Position numbers and translations under genes: made by a program. Under the pieces are notes generated by a model that did no database searches, was not told the origin of the DNA, and was given only the letters and a program-made list of their open reading frames with translations. 64,000 nt of DNA. Origin: Rhodovastum sp963714255. GTDB lineage: Bacteria > Pseudomonadota > Alphaproteobacteria > Acetobacterales > Acetobacteraceae. The first letter of the stretch is position 1, and each line of letters begins with the position of its first letter. The DNA is taken from positions 185,869 through 249,868 of the forward strand of contig CAVQNU010000021.1 in NCBI GenBank assembly GCA_963714255.1, in the 5' to 3' direction. This document shows, in pieces, positions 32,719 through 41,691 of the stretch.

Positions 32719-33201
32719 CTTGCAAGCCGCACACTCCCCTTCAGCCTCGATCGTAGCCCCGGCAACGGTAAACCCCACCCGCTGCGCAGCAGCGGAAAGG
32801 GCACTGGCAAGCTGATGGTCCTCGATTTCCGTCACCCGGCCGCACCTGCGGCAAATCAGGAACTGCGCCGCCTCGTGCTGCGCATGCGCATGCGCCGTGC
32901 CGTCCACGTCGATGCAGCCGACGAACGCCGACAGCCGCTCCAGACGATGCACGAACCCCTGTTCCTGCAGGAATTCCAGAGCACGGTAGACAGTGGGCGG
33001 CGCCCCGCCGCCGCGCCGCGCACGCAGCCGGTCGAGCAGGTCGTACGCGCCAACCGGTGACTGGGCGTCGAGAATAAGCCCGAGCACGTCGCGCCGCAGC
33101 GCGGTGAGGCGGGCGCCACGCTGCGCACACAGCGCCGCCGCACGGTCCAGCAGGGCTGCCGTGCGCGCCGACACGTCCGACGGATTTCCCTGCCGCACCA
33201 T
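32716..33201 (-). CDS. zur: Fur-family regulator, probably zinc-responsive Zur
   Basis: A 161-residue Fur-family repressor: winged helix (AYDLLDRLRARRGGGAPPTVYRALEFLQEQGFVHRL) and a C-terminal metal/dimerisation domain with C-x2-C (CRRC), a histidine-rich loop (AHAHAQHE) and a C-terminal C-x2-C (CAAC). Assignment to Zur rather than Fur rests on the divergent neighbours hisI and a CobW GTPase, both common zinc-starvation genes. Only 21 bases separate its start from hisI. Start ATG at 33201. Confidence 0.85.
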   Translation of the reverse strand: MVRQGNPSDVSARTAALLDRAAALCAQRGARLTALRRDVLGLILDAQSPVGAYDLLDRLRARRGGGAPPTVYRALEFLQEQGFVHRLERLSAFVGCIDVDGTAHAHAQHEAAQFLICRRCGRVTEIEDHQLASALSAAAQRVGFTVAGATIEAEGECAACK

Positions 33202-33224
33202 GAAGATGGCAGGATAGCATTCAT
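33200..33224. promoter_or_regulatory. Possible Zur operator in the zur-hisI intergenic space
   Basis: A 25-base AT-enriched stretch with ATGAA at one end and TTCAT at the other spans both divergent start codons. Its imperfect dyad and position suggest an operator, but it does not closely match a known Zur box. Weak evidence. Confidence 0.25.
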
Positions 33225-33636
33225 GAGCACGCACGCCACCACCCCGCCGCCACCCGCCCTGTGGGACGCCATCCGCTTCGACGCCGCCGGTCTGGTCGCC
33301 GCCATCGCCCAGCAGCACGACACCGGCGAGGTGCTGATGCTGGCCTGGATGAACCGCGAGGCGCTGGCGGAAACGCTCGCCACCGGCCGGGTCTGCTATT
33401 TCAGCCGCAGCCGCGGCCGGCTCTGGCGCAAAGGCGAAACCTCCGGGCAGGCGCAGCGGCTGGTGGACCTGCGACTCGACTGCGACGGCGATTCGCTTCT
33501 GCTGCTGGTGGATCAGCGCGGCGTCGCCTGCCACACCGGGCGGCGCAATTGTTTCTATCGGGCCGTCCGGGGCGGCGAGGTGCAGGAGATCGCCGCGCCG
33601 GAGGTGGACCCGGCGGCGCTGTACGGCGGTGTCTGA
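33223..33636 (+). CDS. hisI: Phosphoribosyl-AMP cyclohydrolase
   Basis: A 137-residue zinc enzyme of histidine biosynthesis that opens the purine ring of phosphoribosyl-AMP. Metal and active-site motifs are present: LAWMNREAL, WRKGETSG, DCDGD and CHTGRRNCF with zinc-binding cysteines. No other his genes are nearby. Because it lies between zur and a CobW gene, it may be a zinc-regulated paralogue that serves in zinc limitation, as known for some hisI copies in other bacteria. Its stop overlaps the CobW start by eight bases. Confidence 0.93.
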   Translation: MSTHATTPPPPALWDAIRFDAAGLVAAIAQQHDTGEVLMLAWMNREALAETLATGRVCYFSRSRGRLWRKGETSGQAQRLVDLRLDCDGDSLLLLVDQRGVACHTGRRNCFYRAVRGGEVQEIAAPEVDPAALYGGV

Positions 33637-34684
33637 CACCGTGCCGGCGATGGCGGGCGCCGTGCCGGTGACGGTGCTCACCGGGTTTCTCGGCGCCGGT
33701 AAAACCACGCTGCTCAATCGTCTGCTGCGCCGGCCGGAGCTCGCCGGCACCGCGGTGCTGGTGAACGAGTTCGGCGAAATCGGGCTCGACCATTTGCTGG
33801 TGGAAACGCTCGACGAAAACACGGTGCTGCTGAATGCGGGCTGCCTGTGCTGCACCGTGCGCGGCGACCTCGCGCGCGCCCTGCGCGGGCTGGCGCCGCG
33901 CGTGTCCGCCGGCGAGGTGCGGCGGGTGATGATCGAAACCACCGGTCTGGCCGACCCCGCCCCCATCCTGCATACGCTGATGGCCGATGCCGCCCTGGCT
34001 GTGCGCTACCGGCTGGACGGCGTGGTCACGGTGGTGGATGCGGTGAATGCCGCAGCACAGATGGACGCGCAGCCCGAGGCGGTGCGCCAGGTGGCGGTCG
34101 CGGACCGGCTTGTGCTGTCGAAGACCGATCTGGCGAAGGTCGGTGCGGTGGCCGGCCTTACCGCGCGGCTGCGCGGGCTGAACCCTTCGGCGCCGCTGCT
34201 GACCGCCTGCCATGGCGCCGTCGAGCCCGCCGCGCTGCTGGATTGCGGCCTGTTCGATGCGGCCGGGAAAATCGCCGATGTGCGGGCCTGGCTGGACGCC
34301 GAGGCCTTCGCCTCGCACGCGCACGACCATCATCACCCCAATGTGAACCGCCACGATCAGCGCATCACGGCATTCTGCCTGACCTGGGACCGGCCGTTGC
34401 ACTGGCAGGGCATCGGCATGTGCCTGGAGATGCTGATCGCCACACGCGGCGAAAACCTGCTGCGGGTGAAGGGGTTGCTCAATCTGGTGGGTCAGGACCG
34501 GCCGGTGGCGATCCATGGCGTGCAGCATTTGTTCCATGAGCCGGTGCTGCTGCCCGTCTGGCCGGAGGGCGACGACCGGCGCTCGCGGCTGGTGTTCGTG
34601 ACCCGCGATCTGGACCGCGACTCGGTGGCCGAGGGACTGCGCGCCTTCGAACAGGCCGCCGCGGAGGCCGCGGGAACCAACTAA
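33629..34684 (+). CDS. CobW/COG0523-family GTPase, putative zinc chaperone
   Basis: A 351-residue G3E GTPase. Walker A GFLGAGKTT at residues 19-27, NEFGE (46-50), the COG0523 metal motif C72-x-C74-C75 in GCLCCTVRG, SKTDL for base recognition, and a histidine-rich insert (HAHDHHHPN, around 230-240) before the C-terminal CobW domain. Members next to Zur deliver zinc to essential enzymes such as the neighbouring hisI product. GTG 33629 overlaps hisI; GTG 33641 or ATG 33650 are alternatives. Confidence 0.92.
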   Translation: MSDTVPAMAGAVPVTVLTGFLGAGKTTLLNRLLRRPELAGTAVLVNEFGEIGLDHLLVETLDENTVLLNAGCLCCTVRGDLARALRGLAPRVSAGEVRRVMIETTGLADPAPILHTLMADAALAVRYRLDGVVTVVDAVNAAAQMDAQPEAVRQVAVADRLVLSKTDLAKVGAVAGLTARLRGLNPSAPLLTACHGAVEPAALLDCGLFDAAGKIADVRAWLDAEAFASHAHDHHHPNVNRHDQRITAFCLTWDRPLHWQGIGMCLEMLIATRGENLLRVKGLLNLVGQDRPVAIHGVQHLFHEPVLLPVWPEGDDRRSRLVFVTRDLDRDSVAEGLRAFEQAAAEAAGTN

Positions 34685-35185
34685 GGCCGGGTGCACTTCA
34701 CGGTTGCGGGGGTTCTCTCGGGAATCGCCCGAAAACTGTCATCAGCGCTGGACACTGGAGGGCGATTCGTAGCATATTGTAACTGGACGCGTGCCTAGCG
34801 CCGAACCAGATAGGTGAAATGTGTGTGCCGAGTGCCGCGGGCCTCTCACCTGTGAGAGCTTCCTGACTGACCCGTTGATCAGGTTGGTGATGGAAAGCGA
34901 CGGTGTTTCGATATCCGAGATGGCGGCGGTGCTGGAGGCTGCCGGGCATGCCCTGGCGCAGCGGGAGCGTCCGCCGGAGCCGGTCAGGCTCTGTTGAGCC
35001 GCACAGACGGCGCGGTTCGCTCACAATTCGTTTCTTTGCGCTGGCGTCGCGCACGGGCGGTTGGCCGATCCTCCTCGTGAGCGCTTTTGTCTCGGTTAAG
35101 TGGCAGGCTTGCCCGCCGGGGTGAGCGGGTTTGTTGCCAGCCCGCGCTCGATGGACGCTGCCATCGCCCTCGCCTATGCAGGCGC
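34685..35185. other. 501-base gap with at most one small gene
   Basis: Between the CobW gene and lpxB. Apart from the small open frame at 34821 I find nothing recognisable. The first 150 bases are less GC-rich than the surroundings and contain GCATATTGTAACTGGAC. Parts of this recur at 55933 (GCATATTGTAA) and 58955 (TGTAACTGGAC), which hints at remnants of one mobile element. Confidence 0.4.
34821..34997 (+). CDS. Possible small protein of 58 residues
   Basis: GTG at 34821 follows AGGTG by four bases. The product contains LTDPLIRLVMESDGVSISEM and AAVLEAAGHALAQRERP, which looks like a real helical domain with normal codon use, unlike the other frames here. An internal ATG at 34890 is another possible start. 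I cannot name a family; it could also be a fragment of a mobile element. Confidence 0.35.
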   Translation: MCAECRGPLTCESFLTDPLIRLVMESDGVSISEMAAVLEAAGHALAQRERPPEPVRLC

Positions 35186-36346
35186 ATGTCCGAACCCGCA
35201 CCGATCGATCCCCTGATTTACCTCATCGCCGGCGAACAGAGCGGCGACGTGCTCGGCGGCCGTCTGATGGAGGCCTTGCGGACCGCCCGGCCCGGTGTGC
35301 GGTTCGCCGGGGTGGGCGGGCCGCGCATGGTGGAACAGGGACTCGCGCCGATCTTTCCGATGCAGGACCTCGCGGTGATGGGGCTGCTGGAAGTGCTGCC
35401 GCGAATCCGCCATCTCGGCCGGCGCCTGCGGCAGGCGGCCGAGGATGTGCGCGCCCGCCGCCCCGACGTGCTGGTGACCATCGACAGCCCCGGCTTCACG
35501 TTGCGCCTGCTGCGGCGCGTGGCCGGCGCGAACATCCGCCGGGTGCATTATGTGGCGCCGCAGGTCTGGGCCTGGCGGGAACACCGGGTGCGGGAATTTC
35601 CCGGGCTCTGGGAGCGGCTGCTTTGTCTGCTGCCCTTCGAGCCGGATTTCTTCGCCGGCCACGGCCTGCCCGCCACCTTCGTCGGCCATCCGGTGCTGCA
35701 ATCCGGCGCCGATCGCGGCGACGCCGCCCGCTTTCGCGCCACCCACGGGCTGGCGGCGGACGCGAAGGTACTGGTGCTGATGCCGGGCAGCCGGCGCAAC
35801 GAAGTGCCGCAGTTGCTGCCGGTGTTCGGCGCCACGCTGGCGCTGCTCGACTCCCGCATCCCCGGCCTTGTGCCGGTGGTGCCGGTGGCCTCCGCGGTGG
35901 CCGCAACCGTGCAGCGCGCGGCGGCGTCCTGGAAGGTGCGGCCGATCATCGTCACCGAGCTGGCCGACAAGCACGACGCTTATGCCGCTGCCGCGGCAGC
36001 CCTGACCAAATCGGGCACCTCGACGTTGGAGCTGGCGCTGGCCGGGGTGCCGATGGCGGTGACCTACCGGGTGAACCCGCTGAGTGCGGCGATCGCGCGG
36101 CGGCTGATCCGGGTGCCGCATGTCGCCATGGTGAACCTGCTGGCCGGGCGTGCGGTGGTGCCGGAGCTGCTGCAACAGGACTGCCGGCCGGCGAAGCTGG
36201 CCGAGACGGTGGAAACGCTGCTCGGCGACCCGGCAGCGGCGGCGGCGCAACGCGCCGCCTTCCGCGAGGTGGCGACGCGCCTGCATGCGCCTTCGGGGAC
36301 ACCCGCGGAGTCGGCGGCGCGGGAGGTGCTGAGGGTGCTTGGGTGA
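35186..36346 (+). CDS. lpxB: Lipid-A-disaccharide synthase
   Basis: A 386-residue GT19 glycosyltransferase that joins UDP-diacylglucosamine to lipid X in lipid A synthesis at the inner membrane. Motifs: IAGEQSGDVLGGRLM at the N-terminus, VGGPRM, AVMGLLEVLPR, TIDSPGFTLRL, HYVAPQVWAWR, LLPFEP, FVGHPVLQ, MPGSRRNEV and, near the end, KSGTSTLELALAGVPM. ATG 35186 matches the family start. The last codons VLG-TGA are inside a palindromic repeat whose other arm mirrors them. Confidence 0.97.
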   Translation: MSEPAPIDPLIYLIAGEQSGDVLGGRLMEALRTARPGVRFAGVGGPRMVEQGLAPIFPMQDLAVMGLLEVLPRIRHLGRRLRQAAEDVRARRPDVLVTIDSPGFTLRLLRRVAGANIRRVHYVAPQVWAWREHRVREFPGLWERLLCLLPFEPDFFAGHGLPATFVGHPVLQSGADRGDAARFRATHGLAADAKVLVLMPGSRRNEVPQLLPVFGATLALLDSRIPGLVPVVPVASAVAATVQRAAASWKVRPIIVTELADKHDAYAAAAAALTKSGTSTLELALAGVPMAVTYRVNPLSAAIARRLIRVPHVAMVNLLAGRAVVPELLQQDCRPAKLAETVETLLGDPAAAAAQRAAFREVATRLHAPSGTPAESAAREVLRVLG

Positions 36347-36563
36347 AGGAAGGCCAGGGCTCTGCCCTGGACCCGCCAAGGGGCAGTGGCCCCTTGGAAC
36401 CCATTACTTTTTAGACAGTTGTTAAACGAGGGGGGGAGGCGGTGAGCCGGTGCACCGCCTCACCCCCCTCGTTTAACACCTGTCTTAAGTCGCGGGGTCC
36501 AGGGGCCTCTCGGCCCTTGGCGGGTCCAGGGCAGAGCCCTGGCCTTCCTTCACCCAAGCACCC
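36333..36563. repeat. Full-length palindromic repeat after lpxB (copy 9)
   Basis: Two arms plus core. The core stem is AGACAGTTGTTAAAC + GAGGGGGGGAGGCGGTG around GAGCCGGTGCAC. Both ends carry GGGTGCTTGGGTGAAGGAAG in opposite directions, so 13 bases of the lpxB coding end, including its stop, are repeated in inverted form 200 bases away. Fills most of the 304-base space before the TRAP gene. Confidence 0.93.
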
Positions 36564-36650
36564 CGTCCCCCCTGGCGCCCGGCCTGCGCCTGTGCTGTAG
36601 GGGCGCCTCACCGTGCGGCGCAACGCCGCATCCCGGAGGAAATCACGTCG

Positions 36651-37676
36651 ATGACCCAGCTTCTCAGCCGGCGGGGAGTCGTGGCCGCCGCTCTTGCTGC
36701 GCCTTATGTCGCCCGCGCCGCGCAGCCGTTCCGGCTGCGTTGCTCGCTCGACACCGCGCCGACGCATATGCGCAACATCACCATCGGCGATTATTTGCAG
36801 AAGCTGGAAGCCGCCTCGGGCGGGCGGATCAAGACGGAACTGTTCCATGCCGGCGCGCTGTTCGCCGATATGAACGTGGCCAAGGCCCTGTTGCAGGGCC
36901 AGGTGGAAATGGCCTGCCCGGGCAGTTGGGTGCTGACCGGCTTCGTGCCGGACTGCGACGTGGTCAACCTGCCGGTCATGTACAGCCAGCCGATCGAGAT
37001 TTGCCGCCGGGTGATGGACGGCAAGACCGGCGCGCACGTCAACGCGCAGCTGAACCGCAAGCTGCGGTCGCGGGTGCTCGGGCTCTGGCTGCAACTGGGT
37101 TTTCAGCACTGGTATTCGGCGACCAAGCCGATCAAGGCGCTCGGCAACGTCGCGGACATGAAAATCCGCATTACCGGCGGCGCCGCCATGGCCTGGCGCA
37201 CTCGTTTCTTCGGCGCCAACCCGAACACCACGGCGTGGCCGGACGTTCCGCTGGCGCTCAGTCAGGGCACGTTCGACGGGCTGATCACCACCAACGAAAG
37301 CGCCTTCTCGGCCAAGCTGTGGGAGGCCGGGCTGAAAACGTCGGTGCAGGACCGCCAGAACGTCGACAATTACATCCCGATGGTCAGCGAGGCGTTCCTG
37401 CATGGGCTGCCGGCGGAGCTGCGGGCGCTGCTGGTGGACACCTGGGCGCAGCACGTGGCGGAGTACCGCGCCCAGATGCTGGCAGCCCAGGACCGCGCGC
37501 TGGCAGGACTGCGCGAGCACGGCATGGTCGACACGATCCCGCCGGACGAGGAAATCGCGGCGGTGCGCCACCGGATGCTGGCGGACCAGCCCAGGCTGGT
37601 GAAGGAGCTGCGCCTGAGTGCCGAGCTGCCGAAACTGTTGAGCGAGGATCTGCGGCCGGTCTCCGCTACCGGATAA
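36651..37676 (+). CDS. TRAP transporter solute-binding protein (DctP family)
   Basis: A 341-residue periplasmic binding protein. The N-terminus LSRRGVVAAALAAPYVARA is a signal peptide with a twin arginine, possibly Tat-dependent. The mature part has DctP-family features: GRIKTELFHAGALFADMNVAKALLQGQVEMA, the long helix near the middle, and FDGLITTNES near the substrate-binding region. DctP proteins bind organic acids; the ligand is not evident. The membrane subunits DctQ and DctM are not nearby, so it is an orphan. Its 3' end overlaps the convergent oxidoreductase by 11 bases. Confidence 0.88.
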   Translation: MTQLLSRRGVVAAALAAPYVARAAQPFRLRCSLDTAPTHMRNITIGDYLQKLEAASGGRIKTELFHAGALFADMNVAKALLQGQVEMACPGSWVLTGFVPDCDVVNLPVMYSQPIEICRRVMDGKTGAHVNAQLNRKLRSRVLGLWLQLGFQHWYSATKPIKALGNVADMKIRITGGAAMAWRTRFFGANPNTTAWPDVPLALSQGTFDGLITTNESAFSAKLWEAGLKTSVQDRQNVDNYIPMVSEAFLHGLPAELRALLVDTWAQHVAEYRAQMLAAQDRALAGLREHGMVDTIPPDEEIAAVRHRMLADQPRLVKELRLSAELPKLLSEDLRPVSATG

Positions 37677-38635
37677 GGCCGGACGCCTCGGCGCGGGCGC
37701 GGCTGGTGGCCATGCTGTCGGTCACCGCCAGCGCCGCCTCCAGGGCACGGCGCCCGGCGGCGGCGTCGACCACCACCGGCGCGCCATCGAGAATGGCGGC
37801 CGCGAAGGCGGCGTGCTCGGCCTCCAGCGAGTCGTGTTCCTTCCAGGTGATCTCCTCGATCCGGCCGCCGCCGGTGCCGGGCAGAGGCAGGCCGCGCTCG
37901 CGGCCGATCATCATCAGCTTGCGGGCGGCGAAATCGACCGACATATAGCCCTCCTGGCTGAACAGCCGCATTTTCCGTTCCGTCTTCAGGCTGATCCGGC
38001 TGGCGGTGATGGCGGCCACACAGCCGTTGGCGAAACGCACGCGGGCGTTGGCGATGTCCTCGTGCGCGCTCGCCACCGGCGCGCCGACCGCATCGACGCT
38101 CTCGATCGGGCTGTCCACCAACGAAAGAACGAGATCCAGGTCGTGGATCATCAGGTCGAGAATCACCGACACATCGGTGCCGCGCGGCTTGAACGGGGCG
38201 ATGCGCACGCAATCGATATACAGCGGGCGCTGCATGCGGGTGCTGATGGCCTGGTGCTCGGCCGAGTAGCGCAACAGATGGCCGACCTGCAGCACCCGCC
38301 CCCGTGCGACGGCCAGGGCCGCCAGCGCATCGGCCTCGGCGAGCGTGGCGGCGATCGGCTTTTCCACCAGCACATGCAGACCGGCCTGCAATGCCTCGGC
38401 GGCCAGGGGGAAATGGGTTTCCGCCGGCGTGGCGATGATCACCGCGTCGCAGGCGGCCAACAGTCGCGGGCCAGTCGAGCGGCGGCGCGCCGGCCTCCTT
38501 GCCGACCGCGGCGGCGCGGGCAGGGTCGCGGTCGTGCACCCCGGCGAGCGTGACGCGACTCGCGGCGGCGGCCTTCAGCGCATGAAACCGGCCGAAATGT
38601 CCGGCACCGACAACACCGATCCGTAGTCCTGCCAC
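37666..38635 (-). pseudogene. Gfo/Idh/MocA oxidoreductase interrupted by a +1 frameshift
   Basis: The N-terminal part (GTG at 38635, ribosome site GGAGGG) encodes a Rossmann fold: LRIGVVGAGHFGRFHALKAAA. Near 38460 the frame changes; the second part continues LAACDAVIIATPAETHFPLAAEALQAGLHVLVEKPIAAT, including the family EKP motif, to the stop at 37666. The total of 970 bases is one more than a multiple of three, as expected for one inserted base. No homopolymer is at the site. Without the extra base it would be a normal 322-residue NAD(P)-dependent oxidoreductase. Either a recent mutation or a sequence error. Confidence 0.8.
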
Positions 38636-38693
38636 GTGAAACCCTCCGCTGGCCGGGGCGAGACGTAGCAGCGATGCGGCGTTTCGGCCACGG

Positions 38694-38765
38694 GGTGAAG
38701 GAAGGCCAGGGCTCTGCCCTGGACCCGCCAGGGGCCGGGAGGCCCCTGGACCCCGCTGCTTTGCG
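38694..38765. repeat. Dispersed palindromic repeat, left arm only (copy 10)
   Basis: GTGAAGGAAGGCCAGGG-CTCTG-CCCTGG, then CCAGGGGCC..GGCCCCTGG, ending in CCCCGCTGCTTT. It lies between the divergent oxidoreductase and secD genes, so it may overlap their promoters. Confidence 0.9.
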
Positions 38766-38834
38766 CCCGGTTTGCCCCCGCCCGGGATTGGGGCTATCCA
38801 GCGGCGCCAAACGCCCGGGAGCCGCGCAGCCACC

Positions 38835-40415
<1,581 letters not shown>

Positions 40416-40427
40416 GGAGCAAGCAAC

Positions 40428-41408
40428 ATGCCTGTCCCCTCCCTGCTCCGCCCGTTCCTCCGCCCGATGCTGCGGATCGTGCCGGACGGCACGCGCATCA
40501 AGTTCATGCGCGGACGCTATCTGGGCCTGATCACCTCGGCGATCCTGTCGACCGCCTCGGTGGTGCTGTTCTTCTATCCTGGACTCAATCTCGGCATCGA
40601 CTTCGCCGGCGGCATCGTCATGGAGGCGCGCACGCCGGGGCCGGCCGATTTCACCAAGTTGCGCGCGGCCCTCGCCGCCCAGGGGGTGCGCGAATCCGGG
40701 GTGCAGCGCTTCGGCGACGAAAGCTCGCTCGCGGTAAGGCTGGAGGCACAGCCGACCGAGGCGGGCAACCAGCAGATGGTGTCGAAGGTGCGGGCGGCGC
40801 TCGAAGAGGCGCAGCCCGGCACCCGCGTGGTGCGCACCGATGCGGTCGGCGCCTCGGTCTCGGCCGAGCTGTTCCAGAAAGGCATGCTGGCGCTCGGCCT
40901 GAGCATGCTGATGATCCTGTTCTACATCTGGTTCCGCTTCGAATGGCAGTTCGCGGTCGGCGCGGTGGTGACGCTGATCCTGGACGTGACCAAGGCAATC
41001 GGTTTCCTGGCGCTGACCCGGTTCGAGTTCGATCTGGTGATGATCGGCGCGATCCTGACCATCCTGGGATATTCCACCAACGACAAGGTGGTGGTGTACG
41101 ACCGGATGCGGGAGAATTTGCGCAAATACAAAACCATGCCGTTGCGCGACCTGATCGATCTGTCGATTAACGAAACCCTGAACCGGACGCTGGGCACGTC
41201 GATGACGGTGTTCCTCGCCGCCTTGCCGCTGGCGCTGTTCGGCGGCTCAACGCTGTCCGGGTTTGCCTGCGTCATGCTGTTCGGCATCGTGGTGGGCACG
41301 TCGTCGTCGATTTTCATCGCCGCCCCGATTCTGCTGTTTCTCGGGGAAAACCGGTTGCGTCGCGACACCACTTCAGTGGCAAAGCCGGGAGCCAAGGCGC
41401 CGGCGTAA
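40428..41408 (+). CDS. secF: Protein translocase subunit SecF
   Basis: A 326-residue SecF with six membrane helices. Signatures: GLNLGIDFAGGIVME after helix 1, RFEWQFAVGAVVTLILDV, LTILGYSTNDKVVVYDRMREN and INETLNRTLGTSMTVFLAALPLALFGG. AAGGAGCAAGCAAC gives a good ribosome site. Co-transcribed with secD. Confidence 0.97.
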   Translation: MPVPSLLRPFLRPMLRIVPDGTRIKFMRGRYLGLITSAILSTASVVLFFYPGLNLGIDFAGGIVMEARTPGPADFTKLRAALAAQGVRESGVQRFGDESSLAVRLEAQPTEAGNQQMVSKVRAALEEAQPGTRVVRTDAVGASVSAELFQKGMLALGLSMLMILFYIWFRFEWQFAVGAVVTLILDVTKAIGFLALTRFEFDLVMIGAILTILGYSTNDKVVVYDRMRENLRKYKTMPLRDLIDLSINETLNRTLGTSMTVFLAALPLALFGGSTLSGFACVMLFGIVVGTSSSIFIAAPILLFLGENRLRRDTTSVAKPGAKAPA

Positions 41409-41477
41409 CCTGAAGCCGCGCATCGGGCGGGCCTGACCGGCGGACGGACGGCGGGCGGTGCCTGGTGCGGGCGGCGC

Positions 41478-41501
41478 GTGCAAACCTGAAGCTGTTTGCA
41501 C
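41478..41501. promoter_or_regulatory. Perfect inverted repeat GTGCAAAC-N8-GTTTGCAC
   Basis: Two perfect eight-base half-sites separated by eight bases, overlapped by a direct repeat TTTGCACAGAT (41495 and 41506). It lies 70 bases after secF and 190 bases before the EAL gene, in a 283-base gap with no gene. A transcription factor operator is likely; the factor is unknown. Confidence 0.5.
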
Positions 41502-41691
41502 AGATTTGCACAGATCGCGCCGGCGGATCACACTGGCGCCGGCCGGATATGTTAATCGGAGTGGATGCGACAAGTTGCGCGGCCAAGCCCACGTGCAACG
41601 CACTGGCTGGCCGCGGCCAGCACGGTATGAGGCGGAAGGGCACGGCCGTAACGCAAGCCGCCCGGGCGGACACGCCGGGCACGGAGCGTGG

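Noticed and set aside
34685..35185. A tRNA or other structured RNA in the gap
   Set aside because: No cloverleaf, TTC loop or CCA end could be found by eye here or in the other gaps.
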